Source: Curtobacterium sp. 'Ferrero'
GTDB lineage: Bacteria > Actinomycetota > Actinomycetes > Actinomycetales > Microbacteriaceae
Length of the DNA stretch: 64,000 nt
Direction of reading: 5' to 3'
NCBI RefSeq assembly: GCF_002412165.1
Contig: NZ_NXIA01000005.1
Location: forward strand, 1 to 64,000
Both the position numbers and the translations under genes were made by a program. The notes under the pieces were generated by a model. It saw only the letters and a program-made list of their open reading frames with translations, searched no databases and was not told the DNA's origin. This document shows, in pieces, positions 49,507-58,342 of this stretch (position 1 is its first letter; every line of letters begins with the position of its first letter).

Positions 49507-49613
49507 CGCCGACGATGCCGTCCGTCGCCAAGGCGCACCGGGCGACAACGGTGCGGTATCGGTCTCCCGCACGCGCTGGCCCCCGCACGGGGAGCACGGA
49601 TACCCTGAGCAGC

Positions 49614-50072
49614 ATGGCCGATCTGCGACTCGAAGAGCTCTCCGCGACGACCGCCGCTGCGGCGAACTCCCTGACCCTGAAGCCGGGGCAGGAACAGTTC
49701 GTGCAGCCGTCCACGTACGCGCAGGCGGAGTCGGACGTCAAGCCGAGCTCGGCCTGGACCCGCGTGGTCCTCGACGGCGACGAGGTCGTCGGCATGATCA
49801 TCGGGACGTTCGACGCCGACAACTCGGAGGAGGAGCTCCGCAGCGCCATCTGGCGGGTGAACGTCGCGGCGAGCGCCCAGGGCCGCGGCGTCGGCCGCTT
49901 CGCCGTGCACGGTCTCGCCGAGGAAGCCAGGAACCGCGGGTTCGAGCGCCTCACGGTCGTCTACGAGCCCGGCGGCGACGACAGCCCGGAGGCGTTCTTC
50001 CGCGCGATCGGGTTCGAGGTCCTGCGGGAGACGCAGTACGGCGACCACTTCGCCGTCCTGAACCTCGGGTGA
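49614..50072 (+). CDS. GNAT-family N-acetyltransferase
   Basis: A 152-residue acetyltransferase. The acetyl-CoA site is VNVAASAQGRGVGRFAVHGL (residues 82-101), with the Q/RxxGxG/A core. The C-terminal strand reads PEAFFRAIGFEVLRETQYGD, as in spermine/spermidine-type GNATs. The acceptor is not predictable. ATG 49614 follows TACCCT (49601-49606) by seven bases, so it is leaderless. Its stop overlaps the GTG of the next gene. Confidence 0.9.
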   Translation: MADLRLEELSATTAAAANSLTLKPGQEQFVQPSTYAQAESDVKPSSAWTRVVLDGDEVVGMIIGTFDADNSEEELRSAIWRVNVAASAQGRGVGRFAVHGLAEEARNRGFERLTVVYEPGGDDSPEAFFRAIGFEVLRETQYGDHFAVLNLG

Positions 50073-50566
50073 CCGCGGAGCCGTCCCCGCCGTTCGACTT
50101 CGGGGCAGCCGTCGCCGACGTGGTGCGGTCGATCCCGCCGGGGCACGTGATGACCTACGGCGACGTCGCCGCGGCGCTCGGTTCCCGCGCGTCGCGCGCC
50201 GTCGGCAAGGTGATGGCGCACGAGGGCGCCGACCTGCCGTGGTGGCGCGTGGTCCGGTCCGGCGGGCACCCTCCGATCCGCCACGAGGCACGGGCGCTGG
50301 AGCACTACCGCGCGGAGGGCACGCCGCTCGTGCAGGGCGCGTCGGCCTGGAGGCTCGACTTGCGTCGGGCGCGCTGGTCGCCCCCGCCGGGCGACCGGCA
50401 GGGCGAGGTACCGGGTGACCGGCAGGCCGACGCGACGGGCGACCGGCAGGCCGACGCGACGGGCGTGGCGGAGGCGGGTCGCGCCTCCCGTCCGACAGCG
50501 GGCGACGTCGGCGACGCCGACGGCTACGACCCCACCGACCCCGGGTTCCCGCGCGACCCGTTCTGA
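50069..50566 (+). CDS. Alkyltransferase-like (ATL) DNA repair protein with repeat-derived tail
   Basis: The first ~95 residues are the DNA-binding domain of O6-alkylguanine transferases: PPGHVMTYGDVAAALGSRAS (wing/helix), ALGSRASRAVGKVMAH, and the active-site position LPWWRVVRSGG. The Cys of PCHR is Trp, as in ATL proteins that bind alkylated bases without repair and recruit nucleotide excision repair. His is also Trp here. The C-terminal ~65 residues are low complexity, containing a 24-base DNA repeat (50417-50464) and a palindrome-family word. The end overlaps the convergent acyltransferase gene by 43 bases. Confidence 0.88.
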   Translation: MTAEPSPPFDFGAAVADVVRSIPPGHVMTYGDVAAALGSRASRAVGKVMAHEGADLPWWRVVRSGGHPPIRHEARALEHYRAEGTPLVQGASAWRLDLRRARWSPPPGDRQGEVPGDRQADATGDRQADATGVAEAGRASRPTAGDVGDADGYDPTDPGFPRDPF

Positions 50567-51111
50567 TCCGGGACCCGACCGCCGAGGTCGCGGAGCCGAC
50601 GCGCGGGCACCCCGCCGTACAGGCCGCCGGAGGCGAGCCGACCGGCGACGACCGCCCCGGCCGCGACGATGACCCCGTCCTCGACGACGGCGCCGGGCAG
50701 CACCGTGGTGCGCGCTCCGATCCAGACGCCGGCCCCGATGGCCACCGGGCGCCCGCCGGCCTCGCGTTCCCAGTCGCCCGCGTCGTCGATCCCGTGGTGA
50801 CTCGTGACGATGAGCGTCTGCATGCCGATCGCCGTACCGTCCCCGATCGACACGGGGGCGACGGCCTCGATCGAGACGTGCTTGTTGCAGAACACGCCGT
50901 GGCCGATCGTCAGGTTCCGCGGCGACCCGGTCAGCGAGAACCCGGTTCCGGGACCGGACCCGACGCGCGCGCCGGCCGCGTTGAGCACCGCGCGCCGGAG
51001 CACGCGGGGGACGAGTGCGGAACCGAGGAGGGTGCTGAACAGGACGTGTTCCGTGCCGGTCGCGAGGTCCTCGCCGAGCCGGGCCGCCGTACCGCTGCTG
51101 GGTGGGGTCAC
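50524..51111 (-). CDS. Hexapeptide-repeat acyltransferase (left-handed beta-helix)
   Basis: A 195-residue O-acetyltransferase-like protein. The beta-helix repeats run from LTIGHGVFCNKHVSIEAVAP through SIGDGTAIG to VAIGAGVWIGARTTVLPGAV and GVIVAAGAVVAG. The catalytic His is in VTSHHGIDD near residue 106. The C-terminus ends GGVPARRLRDLGG, the usual closing segment. The likely substrate is a surface sugar. GTG 51111 is the start. Its last 14 codons overlap the ATL gene on the other strand. Confidence 0.9.
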   Translation of the reverse strand: MTPPSSGTAARLGEDLATGTEHVLFSTLLGSALVPRVLRRAVLNAAGARVGSGPGTGFSLTGSPRNLTIGHGVFCNKHVSIEAVAPVSIGDGTAIGMQTLIVTSHHGIDDAGDWEREAGGRPVAIGAGVWIGARTTVLPGAVVEDGVIVAAGAVVAGRLASGGLYGGVPARRLRDLGGRVPDQNGSRGNPGSVGS

Positions 51112-51223
51112 GCCCGGATCGTAGAGCCGGTCGGGTTCGCCGCGGAACGCGTGGGGCGCACTCTTGCGGCTTCACCACTCTCTGTGGGAGCGCACACTCG
51201 GACGCCGACGACGCCGGCGGTGC

Positions 51224-51649
51224 TCAGACGTCGAACCGCACGCCCTTCGGGTGCGACGGCAGCAGGAACAGGACGAAGAGCACGAGCGACCCGATGCCGA
51301 ACGCGAGGTGCAGGAACTGCCAGAAGCCGGACAGGTTCGCGTCGTGCAACCGCCGCGCACCGAGGGCGAGCGAGCCGACGAGTGTACCGAGCGTCCAGAT
51401 CATGAACAGGTACGCGCCGACCGGGTTCTCGAACAGCGGGGCGTCGGGCGTGAAGACCTGCGGGACGAGCTGCAGCACGAGCCCGATCGCGAACGAGGTC
51501 AGCCACCACCACCAGAACTCGGACCGCGAGGCACGGCCGGTGAACACCGTGTACTTCCGCCAGAACCGTCGGACCGCCTCGGGGAACGGTGCGCCCGGGA
51601 AGGGGTCGCGCAGGGCGATGCCGCCGGGCTGCACGCTGTCGTCGCTCAT
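51224..51649 (-). CDS. DUF805 membrane protein
   Basis: A 141-residue protein of the DUF805 family. Signature parts are FPEAVRRFWRKYTVFTGRAS followed by RSEFWWWWLTSFAIGLVL, GTLVGSLALGARRLHDANLS, and a final helix FGIGSLVLFVLFLLPS. Four membrane helices are expected. The function of the family is unknown. ATG 51649 is chosen over a start four codons upstream because the family begins near the MSDDS segment. Confidence 0.9.
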   Translation of the reverse strand: MSDDSVQPGGIALRDPFPGAPFPEAVRRFWRKYTVFTGRASRSEFWWWWLTSFAIGLVLQLVPQVFTPDAPLFENPVGAYLFMIWTLGTLVGSLALGARRLHDANLSGFWQFLHLAFGIGSLVLFVLFLLPSHPKGVRFDV

Positions 51650-51686
51650 CCTGCAAGCCAACCACGACGTACAACCCGGCCGCCCC

Positions 51687-53609
51687 TCACACGAGCGAGT
51701 CGCGCCAGGCCGCGTGGAGCTGGGCGAACCGTCCGGTGCCGGCGATGAGGTCCGCCGGGGTGCCGTCCTCGACGATCCGTCCGTGCTCCATCACGAGCAC
51801 CCGGTGGGCGATCGCCACGGTCGACAACCGGTGCGCGATGATCACCGCGGTGCGGTCGGCGAGCAGGGTCTCGAGGCCCTCCTGCACGAGCCGCTCCGAC
51901 GGGATGTCGAGCGACGCCGTCGCCTCGTCGAGGATGAGCACCTTCGGGTCGGCGAGGAACGCCCGTGCGAAGGAGAGCAGCTGACGCTGCCCAGCACTCA
52001 CCCGGCCGCCGCGCTTGTTCACGTCGGTGTCGTACCCGTCCGGCAGCGCCATGATGAACTCGTGCGCACCGACCGCCCGGGCCGCCCGTTCGACCTCCTC
52101 GCGCGATGCCCCGGGCTTCCCGAGCGCGATGTTGTCGGCGACGGACCCGGAGAACAGGTACGCCTCCTGCGTGACCATGACGATGGCGCGGCGCATGTCC
52201 TTCGGGTCGAGGTCCCGCAGGTCCACACCGTCGAGCCGCACGGACCCCCGCGACGGGTCGTAGAAGCGCGCCATGAGCTTGGCGAGCGTCGACTTCCCCG
52301 CACCGGTCGACCCGACGAGGGCGATCGTCTGGCCGGCCGGGATGTGCAGGTCGAACTCCGGCAGCACGACCTTGTCCGCGTTGTACGCGAACTCGACGTC
52401 GTCGAAGTCCATCCGCCCGGACGCGTCCGGCAGGTGCACGGGCTTCACGGGGTCCGGGACGCTCGGCCGCTCCTCGAGCACCCCGGAGATCTTCTCCATC
52501 GCGGCCGAGGCCGACTGGTACCCGTTGTAGAACATCGCGAGCTCCTGCGCCGGGTCGAAGAAGCGCTTGGCGTACAGCGCGACCGCGAGCAGCGCACCGA
52601 CCTCGAGCGACCCGCCGACGATCCGGAAGCCGCCGACGACCACGACCGCGGCGAGCGTGACGTTCCCGATGAGCACGAGCACCGGGTCGAAGGTCCCGAA
52701 CAGGTTGAACACCTTCGTGTTCGCCACCCGGTAGTCCTCGACGTACCCGCCGTACTCGTCCCGGTTGCGGGACTCCTTGCGGAACGCCTGGACGGCCCGG
52801 ATCCCCGTCATCGTCTCGACGAAGTGCACGATCACCCGCGCCGAGGTGACGCGGGTGGCCCGGAACAGCGTCTGCGAGTTCGACTGGAACCAGCGGATCA
52901 GGAACCACAGCGGCACGAGGGACACCGCGAGCACGAGTCCGGACGTCGGGTCGAGCGCGACGAGGGCGATCGCGGTGAACACCATGTACAGCACGCCCTG
53001 GATGAGCTGGTTCAGCCCGGAGTCGAGCAGCTCGCGGATGGAGTCGAGGTCGCTCGTCTGGCGCGAGATGATCCGCCCGGACGTGTAGGTCTCGTGGAAC
53101 TCGAGCGAGAGCCGCTGCGTGTGCAGGAACACCCGTTTGCGGAGGTCGAACAGGATCGCCTGGCTGATCCGCGCCGCCAGGACCGTGTACCAGGCGGTGA
53201 GGACCGCACCCGCGATCGCCACGACGATGTACGTCGCGACGACCCCGAACGCCGGCACCCAGTCGTTCCGGTCGAGCACCGCCGGCAGGGCGTTGTCGAT
53301 GCCCCACGCGATGAGCGCCGGACCCGCGACCGTGCCCGCGGTGGAGACCACGACGACGATCCCGAGCAGCACGAGCCGCGCCTTGAGCGGAGCCGCGAGC
53401 GACCCGAGCAGGGCGAGGGACCGGCGCCGCAGGCGCTTGCTCTCGGCCTTCGTGAAGTCGTCGCGCTCCTCCCCGCGCACACCGAGGGTGGTGATCGACG
53501 CGGTGATCGGTGCGGAAGCCTGCGCTTCCGGGGCGTCCTGCGGGACGGACGCCGCGCCTCCCGGCTGCCCGGACGTCTCGACAGGCAGCTGCTGTTCCTG
53601 CTGGCTCAT
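51687..53609 (-). CDS. ABC exporter, TMD-NBD half-transporter with canonical ATP site
   Basis: A 640-residue half-exporter. The N-terminal six-helix domain runs from about residue 75 to 365 ([40 protein letters not shown]). The nucleotide domain has Walker [18 protein letters not shown] near 430, signature [15 protein letters not shown] near 530, and Walker [13 protein letters not shown] with the catalytic Glu. Its ATG overlaps the stop of the upstream half-transporter gene. The pair should form a heterodimer exporting drugs, lipids or peptides; the substrate is unknown. Confidence 0.94.
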   Translation of the reverse strand: MSQQEQQLPVETSGQPGGAASVPQDAPEAQASAPITASITTLGVRGEERDDFTKAESKRLRRRSLALLGSLAAPLKARLVLLGIVVVVSTAGTVAGPALIAWGIDNALPAVLDRNDWVPAFGVVATYIVVAIAGAVLTAWYTVLAARISQAILFDLRKRVFLHTQRLSLEFHETYTSGRIISRQTSDLDSIRELLDSGLNQLIQGVLYMVFTAIALVALDPTSGLVLAVSLVPLWFLIRWFQSNSQTLFRATRVTSARVIVHFVETMTGIRAVQAFRKESRNRDEYGGYVEDYRVANTKVFNLFGTFDPVLVLIGNVTLAAVVVVGGFRIVGGSLEVGALLAVALYAKRFFDPAQELAMFYNGYQSASAAMEKISGVLEERPSVPDPVKPVHLPDASGRMDFDDVEFAYNADKVVLPEFDLHIPAGQTIALVGSTGAGKSTLAKLMARFYDPSRGSVRLDGVDLRDLDPKDMRRAIVMVTQEAYLFSGSVADNIALGKPGASREEVERAARAVGAHEFIMALPDGYDTDVNKRGGRVSAGQRQLLSFARAFLADPKVLILDEATASLDIPSERLVQEGLETLLADRTAVIIAHRLSTVAIAHRVLVMEHGRIVEDGTPADLIAGTGRFAQLHAAWRDSLV

Positions 53610-55429
53610 GCCATCGCCGCCTTCCGTGCGGTGGTGTCGTCCTCGTCGAGCGACGAGATGACGTAGCGGTAGTGCTCGTTGGTGGCCATCAGCTCCGAGT
53701 GGGTGCCGACGGCGGTGATCCGGCCGTTCTCCATGAGCGCCACGCGGTCGGCGAGCGTCACGGTGGACGGGCGGTGGGCGACGATCAGCGAGGTCGTCTC
53801 GGCGAGGACGCGGCGCAGTCCGGCCTCGACCCGGGCCTCGGTGTCGACGTCGAGCGCGGACAGCGGGTCGTCGAGGACGAGCACCGACGGCCGCGCGGCG
53901 ATCGCCCGGGCGAGCGCCAGCCGCTGACGCTGCCCGCCGGAGAGCGACAGGCCCTCCTCGCCGACGCGGGTGTCGACGCCGTCGGGCAGGTCGTCCACGA
54001 ACGACGCCTGCGCGATCTCGAGCGCCTCGCGCATCACGCGGTCGGCCTCGTCACCGGACAGGTCGGGCCGGCCGAGCAGCACGTTGTCGCGTACCGACGT
54101 CGAGAAGAGCGTGGCGTCCTCGAACGCGACGCCGACGTGGCGCCGGAGCTCCTGCCGGGTGAGGTCGCGGATGTCCACCCCGTCGATCGTCACCGATCCG
54201 CCGGTCACGTCGTAGAGCCGCGGCACGAGCGACAGCAGGGTGGTCTTGCCGCAGCCGGTGAGCCCGACGAGTGCCATCGTCTCGCCCGGCCGGAGCTGCA
54301 GCTCGACGCCGTTCAGCAGGTCCGGGTACTGCGCGGGCGAGTCCTGGTAGCGGAAGTGCACCGCGTTGAAGGACAGCGCACCGTGCGGCTCGGCGATGGT
54401 CTCCGGCTCCTGCGGGTCCTGGATGGTGTTCTCGGAGTCCATGACCTCGAAGAACCGGTCGACCGCCGTACGGGTGTCGAACGTCATCGAGAGCAGGAAG
54501 CCGATCGACTCGATCGGGAACCGCAGCACCGTCGCCGTCGCGAAGAACGCGAAGAGCTGACCCACTGTGAGCTGGCCCTGGCTCGCCAGGTAGATGCCCG
54601 CCAGCAGGCAGAGCGCGAACGCGACGTCCGGCACGAGCAGCAGCCAGAGCCAGATGCCCGCGATCGCCTTCGCCTTCTCGATCTCGGTGCCGCGCAGCGC
54701 CTCCGCCTGCTCGCTGAACTCGTCGAGCTTCGAGCGGCCGCGGCCGAACGCCTTGAGCACGCGGATGCCGTGCACGGACTGCTCGACGCTCGTGGCGAGG
54801 TCACCGACCTGGTCCTGGCTGCGCCGTGCGACGACCGAGTACTTCCGCTCGAACAGCAGGCCGTTGACCCAGAGCGGGATCGATGCGACGAGGAACACCA
54901 GCCCGAGCAGCCACCCGAAGGTGAACAGCACGACGAAGCCGACGATGATCGTGACGATGTTCACCACGAGCAGGACGACGCCGAACGCCAGCCACCGGCG
55001 GATGAGCGACAGGTCGGACACCGAGCGGGACAGCAGCTGGCCGGACTCCCAGCGGTCGTGGAACGCGACGGGCAGGTCCTGCAGCTTCGCGTACAGGGCG
55101 TTGCGCATGCTCGTCTCGATGCGCGTCGACGGGCGCATCACGAGCCGGCGACGGGAGGCGATGAAGAACGCCTCGAGCGCGCCGAGCGCCAGGACGCCCA
55201 GGCCCGCCGGCCAGATCTGTGCGGCGTCCTTCGAGGACAGCGGGCCGTCGACGAGCCACTGCAGGACGTAGGGGATGGCGAGCGCCACCAGCGAGGCGCC
55301 CATGGCGGCGAACATGCCGCCGATGAGCCGCCCCTGGTAGGGCCGCACGTAGGGGAGGATCCGCGCGATCGCGCGGACGGTCGAGGGTCGGTCGGTGGAC
55401 GGGCGCGCCTGGTCTGGCGTCTTGGACAT
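53606..55429 (-). CDS. ABC exporter, half-transporter with degenerate Walker B
   Basis: A 607-residue partner half-exporter from ATG 55429, with GAGGA eight bases upstream. Membrane domain residues 25-320 and nucleotide domain 345-607 show Walker [16 protein letters not shown], signature [15 protein letters not shown], and Walker [13 protein letters not shown]. The catalytic Glu after Walker B Asp is replaced by Asp. This matches heterodimeric exporters such as TM287/288, where one of two ATP sites is hydrolytically weak. It is translated first; its stop overlaps the second half-transporter gene. A leader of about 600 bases precedes it. Confidence 0.94.
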   Translation of the reverse strand: MSKTPDQARPSTDRPSTVRAIARILPYVRPYQGRLIGGMFAAMGASLVALAIPYVLQWLVDGPLSSKDAAQIWPAGLGVLALGALEAFFIASRRRLVMRPSTRIETSMRNALYAKLQDLPVAFHDRWESGQLLSRSVSDLSLIRRWLAFGVVLLVVNIVTIIVGFVVLFTFGWLLGLVFLVASIPLWVNGLLFERKYSVVARRSQDQVGDLATSVEQSVHGIRVLKAFGRGRSKLDEFSEQAEALRGTEIEKAKAIAGIWLWLLLVPDVAFALCLLAGIYLASQGQLTVGQLFAFFATATVLRFPIESIGFLLSMTFDTRTAVDRFFEVMDSENTIQDPQEPETIAEPHGALSFNAVHFRYQDSPAQYPDLLNGVELQLRPGETMALVGLTGCGKTTLLSLVPRLYDVTGGSVTIDGVDIRDLTRQELRRHVGVAFEDATLFSTSVRDNVLLGRPDLSGDEADRVMREALEIAQASFVDDLPDGVDTRVGEEGLSLSGGQRQRLALARAIAARPSVLVLDDPLSALDVDTEARVEAGLRRVLAETTSLIVAHRPSTVTLADRVALMENGRITAVGTHSELMATNEHYRYVISSLDEDDTTARKAAMA

Positions 55430-55689
55430 GCGTTGCGTCCTCGTGCGTCGTGCCGGTCCCCGGGCGGTCGCTGCGGTCGCAGCTGCCGGCCTGGAGGCCC
55501 GGTGTCCGTTGCGTGGTGGTCGTCGGCCGAGCGGGTGGCCGGGTCGCGGGCCGCCCCCACCTGGTCGGTGGGTCCGGTGTGCCGCGTCGGGGCCGCCCAC
55601 CGCCGCTGGTCGTGCGGCGTCGGGTCGGTCGGAGTGCGCCGGGGGCGACGTGGTCGTCCCCGGGTGCAGGCGTGGGCTCGCGTGCGCCC

Positions 55690-55764
55690 GTGCTCGTCGT
55701 CGCCGGTGGTGTCCCGGCGGCTCGTCGCGTGCTCGTCGTCGCCGGGGTCCCGGCGGCTCGTCGC
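55690..55764. repeat. Two-copy tandem repeat in the ABC exporter leader
   Basis: GTGCTCGTCGTCGCCGG, then (T)GGT(G)TCCCGGCGGCTCGTCGC, occurs at 55690-55728 (39 bases) and 55729-55764 (36 bases). The units differ by a three-base deletion. No coding function is supported. Confidence 0.8.
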
Positions 55765-55781
55765 TGGCTGTGGGAGCAGCC

Positions 55782-55940
55782 CTACGCGGACAGCGGTGCC
55801 GTGCCGACGGGCGTACCCGCGAACGGGTACGGCGCGACGGCCGCGGGTGCGATGCGCGGTCGTGCGTCGGGAGCGGTCCCCACGGTGCGCACGAGGTCCG
55901 CACGGGCTGCCATGGCCGTGGTCCGGGTCGTCGTGTGCAT
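55782..55940 (-). CDS. Possible 52-residue leader peptide or small protein
   Basis: ATG 55940 has a well-spaced GGAG site five bases upstream and opens 52 codons, ending at 55782. The peptide begins [20 protein letters not shown] and continues with a Pro/Ala-rich part, with no membrane helix. It lies between the promoter at 56043-56072 and the ABC exporter gene at 55429. Either a real small protein or a translated leader controlling the exporter is possible. Codon usage alone cannot settle this. Confidence 0.4.
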   Translation of the reverse strand: MHTTTRTTAMAARADLVRTVGTAPDARPRIAPAAVAPYPFAGTPVGTAPLSA

Positions 55941-56042
55941 CGTCACTCCAGTCGTCGTCTTCGTCACCGTTGTGTCCGCCGCGCCGCCGGTCCCGCACAG
56001 TCTCCTGCTGGGGGTCGTCGGCTGCCTGTCGCGGAGCCTTAC

Positions 56043-56072
56043 AGACTATTCACAGTCGATCATGGAGCGCAA
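56043..56072 (-). promoter_or_regulatory. Candidate promoter of the ABC exporter leader
   Basis: On the minus strand TTGCGC (56072-56067), an 18-base spacer and TAGTCT (56048-56043) resemble a housekeeping promoter. It begins just downstream of the purH stop (56102). The start would be near 56035, giving a leader of about 600 bases before the exporter ATG. The rest of 55430-56042 holds a possible small gene and a short repeat; I see no other gene in it. Confidence 0.6.
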
Positions 56073-56101
56073 GCGTTTTCCGGAGTTGCCGGTTGTTCGA
56101 C

Positions 56102-57721
56102 TCAGTGGAAGAAGTGGCGCTCACCCGTCAGGTACATCGTGACCCCGGCGGCCTTCGCCGCGGCGATGACCTCGTCGTCGCGCATGCTCCCGCCGGGCTG
56201 GGCGACCGCCCGGACCCCGGCGTCGAGCAGGACCTGCAGGCCGTCCGCGAACGGGAAGAACGCGTCCGACGCGGCGACCGATCCGGCAGCGCGGTCCCCG
56301 GCCCGGTCGACGGCCAGGTGGCACGAGTCGACGCGGTTGACCTGGCCCATGCCGACACCGACGCTCGCGCCGGCGTTCGCCAGCAGGATCGCGTTCGACT
56401 TCACCGCGCGGCACGCCTTCCACGCGAACGCCAGGTCGGCCAGGGTCTGCTCGTCGGCGGGTTCGCCGGACACCAGCGTCCACGTGGACTGGTCGAAGCC
56501 GTCGAAGCGGTCGGCGTCCTGCACGAGGAAGCCGCCGGACACCTGCTTGACCTCCTGCGGCGCGAGGGCGAAGTCGGCGGGCAGCTGGACGAGGCGGATG
56601 TTCTTCTTGCGCGACAGGACCTCGAGCGCCTCGGGGTCGAACGCCGGCGCCACGACGACCTCGGTGAAGATGTCGGCGACGGTCTCGGCCATCCCGAGCG
56701 TCACCGGACGGTTCGCCGCGATGACACCGCCGAACGCCGACAGCGGGTCGCAGGCGTGCGCGGCGGCGTGGGCGGAGGCGATCGGGTCCGACGCGTCGGT
56801 CGGGGCGACCGCGATGCCGCAGGGGTTCGCGTGCTTGATGACCGCGACGGCGGGCTCGGTGAAGTCGTAGGCCGCCCGGACCGCCGCGTCAGCGTCGACG
56901 TAGTTGTTGTACGACATCTCCTTGCCGTGCAGCTGCGTCGCCTGCGCGATGCCGGTGCCGTGCTCGGAGCGGTACAGCGCCGCACGCTGGTGCGCGTTCT
57001 CGCCGTAGCGGAGGGTCGAGGCCAGCCCCCCGTCGAGCGTGAGGCGCTCCGGGAAGTCCGCACGGGCCTCCTGGTCGGCGGCTGCGGCCCCGACGACGTC
57101 GGAGGCGAAGTACGACGCCACCGCGGTGTCGTACGCGGCCGTGTGCGCGAACGCCTGCGCCGCCAGGCGCTTCCGCAGCTCGAGCGTCGTCCCGCCCGCA
57201 CGGACGGCCTCGACGACCTCGGCGTAGGACGACGGCGACACGACGATCGCCACGTTCGGGTGGTTCTTCGCCGACGCGCGGACCATCGCCGGCCCGCCGA
57301 TGTCGACGTTCTCGACCACCGTCGCGGCGTCGGCACCGGACGCCACGGTCTCGACGAACGGGTAGAGGTTCACGACGACGAGCTGGAAGGCCTCGATGCC
57401 GAGCTCGGCGAGCTGCTGCTCGTGCGACTCGAGCCGCAGGTCGGCGAGGAGGCCCGCGTGCACCGACGGGTGCAGGGTCTTCACCCGACCGTCGAGGGAC
57501 TCCGGGAACCCGGTCACGCTCGAGACGTCCGTCACCGCGAAGCCCGCGTCGCGGATCGTCTGTGCGGTCGAACCCGTCGACACGATCTCGACCCCGGACT
57601 CGGCGAGCGCCCCGGCGAGCTCCAGCAGGCCGGACTTGTCGGACACCGAGACGAGTGCGCGGCGCACGGGCACCACGTCGCGGTCGCGGTACAGGGCGGG
57701 GTCGGCGGCGTGCACGCTCAT
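56102..57721 (-). CDS. purH: Bifunctional AICAR formyltransferase/IMP cyclohydrolase
   Basis: Performs the last two steps of IMP synthesis, using 10-formyl-THF. In 539 residues the N-terminal cyclohydrolase (methylglyoxal-synthase-like) domain starts [20 protein letters not shown]. The C-terminal transferase has [27 protein letters not shown] with the catalytic Lys-His near 262, and ends [18 protein letters not shown] 57721 overlaps the purN stop (ATGA). Its substrate AICAR (ZMP) is the signal sensed by the ZTP riboswitch upstream of glyA-folD. Confidence 0.96.
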   Translation of the reverse strand: MSVHAADPALYRDRDVVPVRRALVSVSDKSGLLELAGALAESGVEIVSTGSTAQTIRDAGFAVTDVSSVTGFPESLDGRVKTLHPSVHAGLLADLRLESHEQQLAELGIEAFQLVVVNLYPFVETVASGADAATVVENVDIGGPAMVRASAKNHPNVAIVVSPSSYAEVVEAVRAGGTTLELRKRLAAQAFAHTAAYDTAVASYFASDVVGAAAADQEARADFPERLTLDGGLASTLRYGENAHQRAALYRSEHGTGIAQATQLHGKEMSYNNYVDADAAVRAAYDFTEPAVAVIKHANPCGIAVAPTDASDPIASAHAAAHACDPLSAFGGVIAANRPVTLGMAETVADIFTEVVVAPAFDPEALEVLSRKKNIRLVQLPADFALAPQEVKQVSGGFLVQDADRFDGFDQSTWTLVSGEPADEQTLADLAFAWKACRAVKSNAILLANAGASVGVGMGQVNRVDSCHLAVDRAGDRAAGSVAASDAFFPFADGLQVLLDAGVRAVAQPGGSMRDDEVIAAAKAAGVTMYLTGERHFFH

Positions 57722-58311
57722 GTGGTCGGTGAACCCTTCAGGTCGATGGTGCCGTTGGCGATGTCGAGGACGGTCTGGATGAGGAGGCGGCGCTCGACCG
57801 GCTTGATGCGGTCGTGCAGCGTCGACTCGGTGTCGCCCGGCAGCACCGGGACGCGCTCCTGGGCGAGGATCGGACCCGAGTCGACGCCGTCGTCGACCGC
57901 GATGACGCTCGCGCCGGTCTCCGTCACTCCGGCAGCGAGGGCGTCCCGCACGCCGTGGGCGCCGGGGAACTCGGGCAGGTACGCCGGGTGGGTGTTGATG
58001 ATCGCCGGGGAGAACTCGGCGACCACGGCCGGCGGCAGCAGCCGCATCAGCCCGGAGAGCACGAGGAGGTCGGGCGTCCACGGGCGGATCTGCTCGGCGA
58101 GCGCGGCGCCCCACTCGGCACGGCTGGCGTAGCGGGAGTACGGCACCGTGAACGTGGGGATCGAGAACTCCTCGCCGAGGCCGAGTCCCTCGGCGTCGCG
58201 GTCGGCCCCGATCGCGACGACGCGGGCGGGGTACTCGGCGTCCGTGGTCGCCTCGAGCAGCGCTCGGAGGTTCGACCCGGTACCGGAGATCAGGACGACC
58301 AGTTCGAGCAC
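57718..58311 (-). CDS. purN: Phosphoribosylglycinamide formyltransferase
   Basis: Transfers the formyl group of 10-formyl-THF to GAR in purine synthesis. In 197 residues the phosphate loop [15 protein letters not shown] opens the protein. The catalytic segment is [20 protein letters not shown] (Asn and His near 105-107), with the catalytic Asp in [11 protein letters not shown] near 142. GTG 58311 has TAGGCT seven bases upstream on the minus strand, so it is probably leaderless. It is coupled to purH by an ATGA overlap. Confidence 0.96.
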   Translation of the reverse strand: MLELVVLISGTGSNLRALLEATTDAEYPARVVAIGADRDAEGLGLGEEFSIPTFTVPYSRYASRAEWGAALAEQIRPWTPDLLVLSGLMRLLPPAVVAEFSPAIINTHPAYLPEFPGAHGVRDALAAGVTETGASVIAVDDGVDSGPILAQERVPVLPGDTESTLHDRIKPVERRLLIQTVLDIANGTIDLKGSPTT

Positions 58312-58342
58312 GGTGTCCAGCCTAGCGGGGCGTCGGGGCGCA

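Noticed and set aside
55450-56142. A 230-codon plus-strand frame upstream of the ABC exporter.
   Set aside because: Val/Arg/Gly-rich repetitive translation, no ribosome site, spans a tandem repeat and the likely minus-strand promoter.
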